Source of the DNA: Nocardioides albus
Lineage (GTDB): Bacteria; Actinomycetota; Actinomycetes; Propionibacteriales; Nocardioidaceae
Reading direction: 5' to 3'
DNA length: 64,000 bases
NCBI RefSeq assembly: GCF_014648255.1
Contig: NZ_BMQT01000004.1
Span: 434,001 to 498,000 of the forward strand
Numbering within the stretch: position 1 is the first letter of the stretch; the number at the start of each line of letters is the position of its first letter. Below are positions 6,754 through 14,777 of the stretch, one piece after another. The position numbers and the translations under genes were made by a program. The notes below the pieces were generated by a model. The model was not told the origin of the DNA and searched no databases. It saw only the letters and a program-made list of their open reading frames with translations.

Positions 6754-8940
6754 TTGAACGACAAGCTGGCTGAGCGCGAGATCGCTCAGGAGCAGGACTT
6801 CGTAGATCGCGTCTACCTCCAGCTGGGAGAGTCGGCGCGCGCTGCGCAGGAGCTTGCCAAGGAGGGCCGCGACCGCGGTCGTCTGGGTCATGAAGGCGGC
6901 CTGGTCGAGCGCGACGCGTTCGCCTACCAGGCGGCGCGACGCATCGCGCAGCTCGATGCTGCCCACGAGGGCCTGGTCTTCGGCCGCCTCGACATCGACC
7001 CCGAGATCGACTCGGAGCCGCGTTACGTCGGCCGCATCGGTCTGCGTGACGCCGATCGCGACTCGCTGCTGATCGACTGGCGGGCCCCGGCTGCTGCGGT
7101 GTTCTACCAGGCCACCGCGGTCGAGCCGCGGTCGGTGATCCGGCGACGGGTGCTCCGGTCCGAGGGCCAGAACGTGGTCGGTGTGGAGGACGAGCTGCTC
7201 GACGCGGACGCCCTCGAACGCTCTGGCGCCGACCTGCCGATCGTCGGCGAGGGTGCGCTCATGGCCCAGCTCAGCCGCGCCCGTGACCGCACGATGCACT
7301 CCATCGTCGCGACCATCCAGGCCGAGCAGGACAAGGCGATCCGCGCGCCCGGCCGCGGCGTGACCACGATCTCCGGTGGTCCGGGTGTCGGCAAGACCGT
7401 CGTCGCTCTCCACCGCGCCGCCTACCTGCTCTACACCGAGCGTCGCCGCTACGAGTCCGGTGGCGTGCTCATCATCGGCCCGTCGGGCGTGTTCATGCGC
7501 TACATCGAACGCGTCCTGCCGAGCCTCGGTGAGACCGCGGTGGCGCTGCGCTCGCTGGGTGAGGTCGTCGACGGCGTACGCGCCACCTGGCACAACGACC
7601 CTGCGGTCGCCGACGTCAAGGGGTCCTCGCGGATGGCCGAGGTGCTCCGGCGCGCCGCGCGCCAGCAGGCGCCGGGATCGCCTCGCGAGTTCAAGGTCTT
7701 CTACCGCGACGACTCGCTGCGTCTGGACGGCAAGCGGCTCGGTGAGCTGCGCCGTCAGCTGATGAGCCAGGGCCGCCGCAACCAGCAGCTGCGCCGCGTA
7801 CCTCAGCTGCTCCTCGATCTCCTCTGGCGTCAGGTACGCGGCGACCGTGGCCGCGAGCGTGGCCGCGAGCCTTTCAACGACGAGATGCTCGACAACGCCG
7901 CCTTCCTCGAGTTCGCCGCCGCCTGGTGGCCCGCTCTGGAGGCACGTGAGGTGCTCGGCTGGCTGCGCGAACCGGAGTTCCTGTCCCGCGTCTCGGAGGG
8001 GATCCTGACCTACGACGAGCAGCAGCTGCTCCTCAAGTCGTGGTCCGGTCGAGGACTGACCGACGCAGACCTGGCCATCGAGGACATCCCGCTGCTCGAC
8101 GAGCTCCGCTACGCGATCGGCGACATCCCGGAGCAGGCCGCCGACGAGCGCGACCAGGACCAGAGCGGCATCGACATCGCCGAGCTGATGACCGCATCGG
8201 ACCGGATGGACGCCGGTCGTGGCTGGCGGCCGCCGACCTACCGCATCGACGACGACCCGTTCGCCCACATCCTCATCGACGAGGCCCAGGACCTCACCCC
8301 GATGCAGTGGCGGATGGTCGGTCGCCGGGGGCGTACTGCCTCCTGGACCATCGTCGGCGACCCCGCCCAGTCCTCGTGGCCGGTGCCTGCCGAGTCCGAG
8401 GCGGAGCGGGCCAAGGCGTTGGAGGGCAAGCCCGTCCACGCCTTCCACCTGTCGACGAACTACCGCAACTCGGCCGAGATCTACTCCTTCGCAGCGGCGT
8501 ACGCCGAGCGGGTCGGCCTCGACGCCGACCTGCCGACCGCGGTCCGCTCCACCGGCGTCGAGCCGCAGGTCATCGAGAATGCGGTCGATCTGGAGAAGGC
8601 GACCCGGGATGCGGTCGGCGAGATCGCGTCACAGGTCGGCGGCACCGTCGGCATCGTGGTCCCCGTCGCGCGCCGCTCGGAGGTCAACTCCTGGCTGGCG
8701 TCGTGGTCGGAGTTCGAGGCCGACGCTCCGTCGGCTGCTGCGTCTGCCGCCGACCCGACCTCGGTGCCCTCCGGCGAGGACCGCATCGTCGTCCTCACCG
8801 GCCTGGACACCAAGGGCCTCGAGTTCGACGGCATCGTCGTGGTCCGCCCCGACGAGATCGAGCGCGAGTCGGCCACCGGTCGGGCAACCCTCTACGTCGT
8901 CCTCACCCGAGCCACCCAGCTGCTGACCACCGTCTCCTGA
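6754..8940 (+). CDS. helD: HelD-family RNA polymerase-recycling ATPase
   Basis: 728 residues, typical of actinobacterial HelD (about 700-750). A superfamily 1 (UvrD/Rep-like) motor in two RecA-like halves: Walker A GGPGVGKTVVALHR at ~208-221, DEAQDLTPMQW (Walker B/motif II) at ~509, motif III region IVGDPAQSSW, and motifs V/VI near the end (LDTKGLEFDGIVVVRP, TLYVVLTRATQLL). The first ~200 residues hold the coiled-coil arm region (ERDAFAYQAARRIAQLDAAHEGLVFGR) and the GRIGLRD...LLIDWRAP segment characteristic of this family. HelD pulls stalled RNA polymerase off DNA; some relatives (HelR) protect against rifampicin. The start is TTG 6754, with SD GGGGGA eight bases upstream. No rifamycin-associated element was recognised. 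Confidence 0.92.
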   Translation: MNDKLAEREIAQEQDFVDRVYLQLGESARAAQELAKEGRDRGRLGHEGGLVERDAFAYQAARRIAQLDAAHEGLVFGRLDIDPEIDSEPRYVGRIGLRDADRDSLLIDWRAPAAAVFYQATAVEPRSVIRRRVLRSEGQNVVGVEDELLDADALERSGADLPIVGEGALMAQLSRARDRTMHSIVATIQAEQDKAIRAPGRGVTTISGGPGVGKTVVALHRAAYLLYTERRRYESGGVLIIGPSGVFMRYIERVLPSLGETAVALRSLGEVVDGVRATWHNDPAVADVKGSSRMAEVLRRAARQQAPGSPREFKVFYRDDSLRLDGKRLGELRRQLMSQGRRNQQLRRVPQLLLDLLWRQVRGDRGRERGREPFNDEMLDNAAFLEFAAAWWPALEAREVLGWLREPEFLSRVSEGILTYDEQQLLLKSWSGRGLTDADLAIEDIPLLDELRYAIGDIPEQAADERDQDQSGIDIAELMTASDRMDAGRGWRPPTYRIDDDPFAHILIDEAQDLTPMQWRMVGRRGRTASWTIVGDPAQSSWPVPAESEAERAKALEGKPVHAFHLSTNYRNSAEIYSFAAAYAERVGLDADLPTAVRSTGVEPQVIENAVDLEKATRDAVGEIASQVGGTVGIVVPVARRSEVNSWLASWSEFEADAPSAAASAADPTSVPSGEDRIVVLTGLDTKGLEFDGIVVVRPDEIERESATGRATLYVVLTRATQLLTTVS

Positions 8941-8946
8941 CCACCT

Positions 8947-8986
8947 ATCGCCGAGTCGGCGCGTTAGAACGCGCCGACCCGGCGAT
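8947..8986. terminator. Bidirectional terminator hairpin between convergent genes
   Basis: ATCGCCGAGTCGGCGCG (8947-8963), loop TTAGAA, then CGCGCCGACCCGGCGAT (8970-8986): a 17-bp stem with one mismatch, filling nearly the whole 47-bp gap between the helD stop and the stop of the opposing gene. Confidence 0.8.
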
Positions 8987-8987
8987 G

Positions 8988-9632
8988 CTAGAGGGCCGCG
9001 ATCCAGGGATGGTCGGGCAAGGTCTGCTCGAGGGCACCACGCAGCCAGCTGCGGTCGCGGTCGTTGAGCAGCGGTGCGGTGGCGTCGAAGTCGGCCTGAT
9101 CTTTCGGACGCAATCCCTTGGCCTTGTAGAGCAACTGGATCTCGGGGGCTAGATAACGTACGCCGTCGCGCTCCCAGAGCGCATCGCCCATCGGCATCCG
9201 GATCGACGGATCGCGACGGTATTCCCACAGCCGTGCCGATCCCGGTGAGAGCAGGAAGTCGAACTCCCACGGGCTCTGTGCGTCGACGCGCGTCCAGATC
9301 TGTCCCTCGGTGTCCCAGAGCGTGGCATCAGGATCGTCGTCGATGTCGTCGTCGGGCAGCAGCGGGCGAAGTGCCGTTGTTCCGACTGCCCATACGTCGA
9401 AGCGTCCGGCTAGATGTTTCCTCAGCCTCGGCAGCTCGTCTCGGAGCACGCTGACATCGATGTCCTCGTGTTCACGACGTACGCCGGTGAACGCCTCGAT
9501 AGCCCATCCACCGGCGACCCACCAGGTGCCCGGATAGCCCTCGAAGAGAGCGGCCACGTCGGCCGGCGTGTGCGAGGCCCAGGGCCCGTAGAGCCGCTCG
9601 AAATCCTCATTGCTCAAGTCGTTGACGCCCAC
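8988..9632 (-). CDS. Nucleotidyltransferase-like protein (aminoglycoside-2''-adenylyltransferase family)
   Basis: 214 residues. The segment WWVAGGWAIEAFTGVRREHEDIDVSVLRDEL has the nucleotidyltransferase signature: GGWA, then after the helix an H-E-D-I-D-V with two Asp that would bind metal. The C-terminal PEIQLLYKAKGLRPKDQADFDATAPLL is also typical of this family, which includes ANT(2'')-like resistance enzymes and many chromosomal proteins of unknown substrate. The family resemblance does not by itself imply aminoglycoside resistance. The start is GTG 9632, preceded by TAGGCT at leaderless spacing. Confidence 0.8.
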   Translation of the reverse strand: MGVNDLSNEDFERLYGPWASHTPADVAALFEGYPGTWWVAGGWAIEAFTGVRREHEDIDVSVLRDELPRLRKHLAGRFDVWAVGTTALRPLLPDDDIDDDPDATLWDTEGQIWTRVDAQSPWEFDFLLSPGSARLWEYRRDPSIRMPMGDALWERDGVRYLAPEIQLLYKAKGLRPKDQADFDATAPLLNDRDRSWLRGALEQTLPDHPWIAAL

Positions 9633-9638
9633 CGGCGG

Positions 9639-9644
9639 AGCCTA
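9639..9644 (-). promoter_or_regulatory. -10 box TAGGCT, leaderless
   Basis: On the minus strand TAGGCT is followed by six bases and GTG 9632. Its -35 region would fall inside the hairpin at 9654-9696. Confidence 0.6.
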
Positions 9645-9653
9645 GCCTCCATC

Positions 9654-9696
9654 GCCGACTCGGCGGTCAGGTCTGGGACATTGGGGCCGAGTCGGC
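9654..9696 (-). terminator. Terminator-like inverted repeat
   Basis: GCCGACTCGGC (9654-9664) and GCCGAGTCGGC (9686-9696) are perfectly complementary 11-bp arms with a 21-base spacer, 17 bases beyond the stop of the sigma/anti-sigma operon. Confidence 0.6.
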
Positions 9697-9712
9697 GGGA
9701 GGAGGGCCAGCG

Positions 9713-10330
9713 TCAGCCGAAGGACGGCTTGGCGTCGGCGGTGACCTCGATGCCCTCGGCGAACTCGACGAGCTGTTCGTCGGCGAGGTGGATGGTGGGC
9801 CACATCTGGATGACGACGGTGAAGTCGCGGTAGGCGTACTTCAGCATCGTCGCGCCGTCGGGGGTGGTGACGAGGGTGGCGGGCCGGCCGTTGACGGTGG
9901 TGTCTGTGGCGCCCTCAGCAGGCGACGAAGCCGACTCGAGGGTCACCACGATCTTGTCCCGGAAGTCGCTGATGGAGGACTTGTCGTCGGGGCGGGCGAC
10001 GGCGAGGACGTACTGGTCGGAGCCCTGCAGCACGAACCCCTCGGGCACCTTCGCCACGGTGTAGCCGGGCATCTGGGCGCCGTCATAGTCGACCAGACGT
10101 ACGTTGCCAGCGGCCTGAACACTCGGCGCGCCCTCGTTGCCGGAGGTCAGCGCTATCCCGCCGAACGCGCCGCCGACCGCGAGGGTGAACGCCGCGCCGC
10201 CGAGGGCGGCGCGCTTGACCCGGCGTCGGGCGAGGGCCCGGTGGCCACGGCGAAGGTCGGCCGCGGCATCGTCCGTCGACGCGGACGGCGCGGGGGTCAG
10301 GCGGCTGAGGCGGTCGATCACGTCGTTCAT
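9713..10330 (-). CDS. Single-pass membrane protein, probable anti-sigma-like partner
   Basis: 205 residues. The N-terminus MNDVIDRLSRLTPAP followed by DDAAADLRRGHRALARRR is a cytoplasmic helical segment seen in many membrane proteins co-encoded with SigE-family sigma factors. One membrane helix (AALGGAAFTLAVGGAFGGIAL, ~41-61) follows, then an extracytoplasmic domain of ~140 residues that I do not recognise. Its ATG overlaps the sigma-factor stop by four bases (ATGA, 10327-10330), so it is translationally coupled. Assignment as the sigma regulator is by context. Confidence 0.75.
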   Translation of the reverse strand: MNDVIDRLSRLTPAPSASTDDAAADLRRGHRALARRRVKRAALGGAAFTLAVGGAFGGIALTSGNEGAPSVQAAGNVRLVDYDGAQMPGYTVAKVPEGFVLQGSDQYVLAVARPDDKSSISDFRDKIVVTLESASSPAEGATDTTVNGRPATLVTTPDGATMLKYAYRDFTVVIQMWPTIHLADEQLVEFAEGIEVTADAKPSFG

Positions 10331-10827
10331 CGGGAGTCTCCTGTCAGTTGGGTGGGGGTGAGCAGCGCCCGGAGCTTGTCCAGACCGCGCGCGGTCTGGG
10401 ACTTCACGGTTCCGGTCGAGCAGTTGAGCGCGTCGGCGACCTCCTCGACCGAGAGGTCGTGGACGTGGCGGAGAACGACGGCCGCGCGCTGGCGGGGCGG
10501 CAGCTCGGCCAGCGCCGCGACCAGCTCGGGATCGACCATCGCGGGATCCTCGACGGGCGCCTCGGGCAACGAGACCGCGCCGTGCTCCCGCCGGAAGAAC
10601 GGGCGCCTGCGGTGGTCGGTCAGGCAGTTGACCAGGGTGCGGCGAGCGTACGCAGCAGGATGCTGGGACGCTCGTCCCCAGGCCAGATAGACCTTGACCA
10701 GCGTCGTCTGGACCAGGTCCTCGGCCAGGTGTGGGTCACCGGCGGTCAGCAGTCGGGCAGTGCCGACGAGCTGGCCTCGGTGGCTGCGTACGAAGGCCTC
10801 GAACTCGGCGTCGTGGGAACGTCTCAC
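10327..10827 (-). CDS. SigE-family RNA polymerase sigma factor (group 4)
   Basis: 166 residues from GTG 10827. Region 2: AEFEAFVRSHRGQLVGTARLL and LAEDLVQTTLVKVYLAWGR. Region 4: LPPRQRAAVVLRHVHDLSVEEVADALNCSTGTVKSQTARGLDKL. It is the second such sigma in the window; it is not a close copy of the one at 4695. Divergent from the chorismate operon, with only 102 bases between the two starts, so any promoter recognised by this sigma in the gap could also serve the operon. Confidence 0.92.
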   Translation of the reverse strand: MRRSHDAEFEAFVRSHRGQLVGTARLLTAGDPHLAEDLVQTTLVKVYLAWGRASQHPAAYARRTLVNCLTDHRRRPFFRREHGAVSLPEAPVEDPAMVDPELVAALAELPPRQRAAVVLRHVHDLSVEEVADALNCSTGTVKSQTARGLDKLRALLTPTQLTGDSR

Positions 10828-10917
10828 GCAGTGTCAACGGATCCAGTGCACTGCGGGGTTGCACGGGGGCCGGCATTTCACCAGCCGAACGAATGGTTCA
10901 GGCGCGAGCGCGCGGAT

Positions 10918-10923
10918 TAGGCT
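10918..10923 (+). promoter_or_regulatory. -10 box TAGGCT, leaderless
   Basis: TAGGCT, then CATCCC, then ATG 10930. No Shine-Dalgarno is present, consistent with a leaderless transcript for the PhzE-like gene. Confidence 0.65.
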
Positions 10924-10929
10924 CATCCC

Positions 10930-12870
10930 ATGACGACCAACAGCCCCGCCAGAACCGCGATCGAGGAGATCACGGGTCACGAGGCGTGGGCGATCATCCG
11001 ACGCTCCTCGCGAGCCGGTGACCGGGACACGGTCGGCATGCTGGCGGGCACGCGGTCGGTGGTCGAGTCGCTGCTCGACGTACCTCTCGAGGACGGCATC
11101 CCGGAGCCGGGGAAGGTGGCCGACCGGCTGCTCGCGGTGCCGTTCCGGCAGGTGAGCGAGCGAGGGTTCGAGGCTCACGACGACGGCACCCCGCTGGTGG
11201 TCGTCGACGTGGAGCGCGAGTGGGAGTTCTCCGTCGCCGAGGTGCTCGAGGCGCTTCCCGACGTCCCCGTGGAGTTCGAGGACCGGGGCGGGTTCGACGT
11301 CGACGACGACACCTACGCCGACCTGGTCAAGACCGTCATCGAGGACGAGATCGGCCAGGGCGAGGGCGCCAACTTCGTGATCGGCCGCCACTACCGGGCA
11401 CAGCTCGCCGACTGGAACCACGAGCGCGCGCTCACCGTGCTGCGCCGACTTCTGGAGCGCGAGCGCGGGGCGTACTGGACCTACTGCTTCTTCACCGGCG
11501 ACCGCTACCTCATCGGCGCCTCGCCCGAGCGCCACGTGAGCGTCCACGGCGGCGATGTCCGGATGAACCCGATCTCCGGCACGTTCCGGCTGCCGCGGGA
11601 TCTCGAGGGATCGCCCGAGAAGATCGCTCACGACCTCAAGGGGCAGCTGACCGACTTCCTGAAGGATCAGAAGGAGGTCTACGAGCTCTTCATGGTGGTC
11701 GACGAGGAGCTCAAGATGATGTGCGACATCTGCGACCAGGGCGGCCAGGTCCTCGGCCCGTTCCTGAAGCCGATGTCGCGGCTGATCCACACCGAGTATC
11801 TGCTGGCCGGTCGTTCGGCCCGCGACCCGCGCGAGATCCTGCGCGACACGATGTACGCCGCCACCGTCACCGGCTCGCCGGTCGAGAACGCCTGCCGGAT
11901 GATCAAGAAGTACGAGCCGGAGGGCCGTGGCTACTACGCCGCCGCGCTCGCGCTGCTCGGCCGTGACGAGTCCGGGGCTCCGACGGTCGACTCGCCGATC
12001 GTGATCCGCACCGCGGATGTCTCTCTCGACGGCCGGCTCAAGGTGAGCGCCGGTGCGACCCTCGTGCGCGACTCCGACCCTGTCTACGAGGTGGCGGAGA
12101 CACACGCCAAGGCCGGCGGGATCCTGTCGGCCTTCGGGCTGGTGCCGGCCGCACCCGCGCTCGCGCAGGACGTCTCCGAGCTGGTCAACGACGAGGACCT
12201 GCTGCTGACCCTGGCTGCTCGCAACCGCCGGCTGTCCTCGTTCTGGCTCACCGACCAGGGCGACGAGGAGCCCTCGGCCCACCTCGCCGGCAAGCACGCG
12301 GTGATCCTCGACGGCGAGGACGACTTCGTACGCATGCTGCGCCACGTCCTGCGGGTGCTCGGTATGACGTCGTCGGTCGTGCGTCACGAGGACTATTCGG
12401 AGGGTGCGTTCGAGGGAGCCGATCTCGTCATCGTCGGGCCCGGGCCGGGCGACCCGCGTGACGATGAGGATCCGAAGATGGCCAAGCTGCGGGCCGCGGT
12501 GGCTTCGCTGCTCGAGACCGGCCAGCCGTTCCTGGCCGTCTGCCTCGGCCACCAGGCGCTGTGTCACCAGCTCGGGATCGGGCTGCACTACAAGGACATC
12601 GTCTTCCAGGGCACCCAGACCCGGGTCGGCCTCGGGTTCGGCGGTCGGCCGCGCCGCGAGCGCGTCGGCTTCTACAACACCTTCGTCGGGCGGGTGGGGT
12701 CCGCGGAGCTGCCCGCGGGGGTGTCGGTGGATGCTGATCCCGAGTCGGGTGACATCCACGCCATCTCCGGGCCGCACTACGCTGGCATCCAGTTCCATGC
12801 GGAGTCGGTCCTCACCGAGCGCGGCTACGACCTCATCCACGACGTAGTCAGCGATCTGCTGGCCCAATGA
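10930..12870 (+). CDS. PhzE-like fused chorismate-aminating enzyme (ADIC/anthranilate synthase type)
   Basis: 646 residues, close to PhzE (~635). The N-terminal ~430 residues are a chorismate-utilising MST domain: RMNPISGTFRLPRDLEGSPEK carries Ser in the PIxGT motif, as in PhzE/ADIC-type enzymes (TrpE has PIAGT, PabB PIKGT), then DEELKMMCDICDQGG and ATVTGSPVENACRMIKKYEPEGRGYYAAAL. The C-terminal ~200 residues are a class I glutamine amidotransferase: LVIVGPGPGDP, nucleophile Cys in LAVCLGHQALCHQLG, and His/Glu in IQFHAESVL. The product is either 2-amino-2-desoxyisochorismate or anthranilate. No other phenazine gene (such as the PhzD isochorismatase) is present. First gene of a three-gene overlapping operon with pabA- and pabB-like genes. 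Confidence 0.88.
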   Translation: MTTNSPARTAIEEITGHEAWAIIRRSSRAGDRDTVGMLAGTRSVVESLLDVPLEDGIPEPGKVADRLLAVPFRQVSERGFEAHDDGTPLVVVDVEREWEFSVAEVLEALPDVPVEFEDRGGFDVDDDTYADLVKTVIEDEIGQGEGANFVIGRHYRAQLADWNHERALTVLRRLLERERGAYWTYCFFTGDRYLIGASPERHVSVHGGDVRMNPISGTFRLPRDLEGSPEKIAHDLKGQLTDFLKDQKEVYELFMVVDEELKMMCDICDQGGQVLGPFLKPMSRLIHTEYLLAGRSARDPREILRDTMYAATVTGSPVENACRMIKKYEPEGRGYYAAALALLGRDESGAPTVDSPIVIRTADVSLDGRLKVSAGATLVRDSDPVYEVAETHAKAGGILSAFGLVPAAPALAQDVSELVNDEDLLLTLAARNRRLSSFWLTDQGDEEPSAHLAGKHAVILDGEDDFVRMLRHVLRVLGMTSSVVRHEDYSEGAFEGADLVIVGPGPGDPRDDEDPKMAKLRAAVASLLETGQPFLAVCLGHQALCHQLGIGLHYKDIVFQGTQTRVGLGFGGRPRRERVGFYNTFVGRVGSAELPAGVSVDADPESGDIHAISGPHYAGIQFHAESVLTERGYDLIHDVVSDLLAQ

Positions 12871-13436
12871 GCGCACGCGTGGTCGTGGTCGACCACCACG
12901 ACTCCTACGTGTGGAGCCTCGTCCACATGATCGCGCAGGTCACCGGGGCTCTTCCGGAGGTCGTGGAGCACGACGAGGTGAAGCTCGGGGACCTCTCTGG
13001 CTACACCCATGTGGTCCTCTCGCCCGGGCCCGGCCACCCCGCCGAGCCGGCAGACTTCGCGGTCGGGCGGGACGTACTCCTCGACGCGGGGCGGCCCGTC
13101 CTCGGCGTCTGCCTGGGGATGCAGGGGCTGGTGACCGCCTACGGCGGTGTCGTCGACAGGATCGAGCCCGCGCACGGCGAGGTCGCGCGGGTGACGCATG
13201 ACGGGCGTGGGGTCTTCGCGGGCATCCCCTCGCCGCTCGAGGCGGTCCGCTACCACTCCCTGGCAGCCGTCTCGATCCCCGATGTCCTGGAGGTGACCGC
13301 CCGCTCCGAGGACGGGGTCGTGATGGGCGTACGTCACCGGGCCCTGCCGCTCGAGGGCGTCCAGTTCCACCCCGAGTCGGTGCTCTCCCAGCACGGCTCG
13401 GCGATGATCGCGAACTTCTTGGGCCGACATGCCTGA
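12867..13436 (+). CDS. PabA/TrpG-like glutamine amidotransferase
   Basis: 189 residues, normal for PabA/TrpG. Class I amidotransferase: VVVDHHDSYVWSLVHMI at the N-terminus, THVVLSPGPGHP, nucleophile Cys in VLGVCLGMQGLVTAYGG, and the catalytic His-Glu pair in GVQFHPESVLSQHG. It releases ammonia from glutamine for a chorismate-aminating partner. It overlaps the PhzE-like gene by four bases (ATGA) and the PabB gene by eight, so PabB is the likely partner and the product aminodeoxychorismate. The upstream enzyme already has its own amidotransferase domain. Confidence 0.9.
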   Translation: MSARVVVVDHHDSYVWSLVHMIAQVTGALPEVVEHDEVKLGDLSGYTHVVLSPGPGHPAEPADFAVGRDVLLDAGRPVLGVCLGMQGLVTAYGGVVDRIEPAHGEVARVTHDGRGVFAGIPSPLEAVRYHSLAAVSIPDVLEVTARSEDGVVMGVRHRALPLEGVQFHPESVLSQHGSAMIANFLGRHA

Positions 13437-14688
13437 GGCCGCGGTCGAGGACCTCTTCGCCGAGGTGGCCGCCGCTCATCCTCGTTGCGTGTGGCTCGAC
13501 GGCGGCGGCGCGCGCGAGTGGTCAGGCCGCCGCTCCCTGATCGGCTGGCTGGAGGACGACGACGTCTCGTTGACCTACTCGGCCTCGCGGCGCGAGGTGC
13601 TGCGCCATGCCGGAGGCCGGTCCGAGGTGGTCGGCGACGACATCTGGGAGGTCCTCGAACGCGAGGTCGACCCGGGGGAGCAGTGGTTCGGCTACTTCGG
13701 CTACGCCTGCCGTCCCGATCTCCCCGCCACACCGTCGCAGGACGTACCGGACGCCGTCTGGATGCGGCCGTCGCACGTGCGGATGTTCGACCATCTCGGG
13801 GTAGTCCGGGAGCGAACTGCCCATATACCCGCCAGTAATGGGCAGTTTGCTCCCGGACTACCCCGAGGTGCCGCTTACGCAGAGGCCTTCCACCAGGTTC
13901 AGGAAGCTCTCCGGGCGGGTGACACGTACGAAGCGAACCTGACCTATCGCGCCACCGTCCACGGTTCCGCCGACCCGATGGAGACCTATCTGAGGCTGCG
14001 CAGCATCAACCCGGCCCCGTACGCCGGTTTCCTCCAGCACGACGTCGCCGACCACGCGGCGTGGCTGCTGAGCTCGAGCCCGGAGCGGTACGCCCTGATC
14101 GACGCCGACCGCGTGATCGAGACCCGGCCGATCAAGGGCACCACCCCGCGGGGAGCGACGGAGCAGGAGGACGCGGCCAACGCCGAGCACCTCCGCACCG
14201 ATCCCAAGCTCCGCAGCGAGAACCTGATGATCACCGACCTGCTCCGTAACGACCTCGCGATGGTCTGCGAGCCGGGGACGGTGGAGGTTCCTGCCCTGAT
14301 GCGGGTCGAGTCCTATCCGAGCGTCCACCAGCTCGTCAGCACCGTACGCGGCCGGCTTCGGGACGAGATCACCACGATCGAGGCGCTGCGGAGACTTTTC
14401 CCCGCCGGGTCGATGACCGGTGCGCCCAAGCTGCGCACGATGGAGATCATCGAGCGCGCCGAGCGAGAGCTGGGTGGGCCCAGGGCGGCGTACGCCGGTG
14501 CATTCGGCTGGATCTCCGGTGACGGTCCAGCCGACCTGGGCGTCATCATCCGCACGCTGACGACCCCCGACACCCGCACCTGGCAGATCGGCACCGGCGG
14601 CGGGATCACGGTCAGGTCCGATGTCGCCGAGGAGGCGGCCGAGGCGAGGTTGAAGGCCGATCGAGTACGCGCTTCACTCGACAGATGA
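13429..14688 (+). CDS. pabB: Aminodeoxychorismate synthase component I (PabB)
   Basis: 419 residues. The motif ETRPIKGTTPRGATEQED carries the Lys of the PIKGT motif that in PabB attacks chorismate C2, which distinguishes it from anthranilate synthase (PIAGT). Also seen: LLSSSPERYALID, RSENLMITDLLRNDLAMV, FPAGSMTGAPKLRTMEIIE and YAGAFGWISGDGPADLGVIIRTL. With the PabA-like protein it would make 4-amino-4-deoxychorismate for folate. The PabC lyase is not adjacent. Residues ~121-147, in the linker before the catalytic core, are encoded by a 33-bp-stem inverted repeat (13792-13870) that keeps the frame open. Confidence 0.92.
   Translation: MPEAAVEDLFAEVAAAHPRCVWLDGGGAREWSGRRSLIGWLEDDDVSLTYSASRREVLRHAGGRSEVVGDDIWEVLEREVDPGEQWFGYFGYACRPDLPATPSQDVPDAVWMRPSHVRMFDHLGVVRERTAHIPASNGQFAPGLPRGAAYAEAFHQVQEALRAGDTYEANLTYRATVHGSADPMETYLRLRSINPAPYAGFLQHDVADHAAWLLSSSPERYALIDADRVIETRPIKGTTPRGATEQEDAANAEHLRTDPKLRSENLMITDLLRNDLAMVCEPGTVEVPALMRVESYPSVHQLVSTVRGRLRDEITTIEALRRLFPAGSMTGAPKLRTMEIIERAERELGGPRAAYAGAFGWISGDGPADLGVIIRTLTTPDTRTWQIGTGGGITVRSDVAEEAAEARLKADRVRASLDR
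13792..13870. repeat. Long inverted repeat inside pabB
   Basis: Bases 13792-13824 pair with 13838-13870: 33 bp including two G-T wobbles and no other mismatch, with a 13-base loop. The centre of the left arm reads GGGGTAGTCCGGGAGCGAAC. It lies wholly within the coding sequence in a linker between domains. Confidence 0.9.
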
Positions 14689-14762
14689 CCAAACAGGTGA
14701 AAAGACGGCGACACGTCGGGACTGGCGGCCGTTGTCTATTGGATCGTTCATAAAACCAGGAC

Positions 14763-14768
14763 TACCGT
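14763..14768 (+). promoter_or_regulatory. -10 box TACCGT upstream of zwf
   Basis: TACCGT ends nine bases before ATG 14778. There is no Shine-Dalgarno, so the message is leaderless or nearly so. Confidence 0.45.
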
Positions 14769-14777
14769 GGACTCATC

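Noticed and set aside
8988..9632. Aminoglycoside resistance gene
   Set aside because: Only the nucleotidyltransferase family is supported. Many chromosomal members have no link with resistance, so I kept a neutral name.
10834..12876. A 680-codon minus-strand frame over the PhzE-like gene
   Set aside because: Antisense shadow; the plus strand carries the full chorismate enzyme and amidotransferase motifs.
10930..14688. Phenazine biosynthesis cluster
   Set aside because: Only a PhzE-like gene is present; PhzA/B, D, F and G are absent, and pabA/pabB follow instead.
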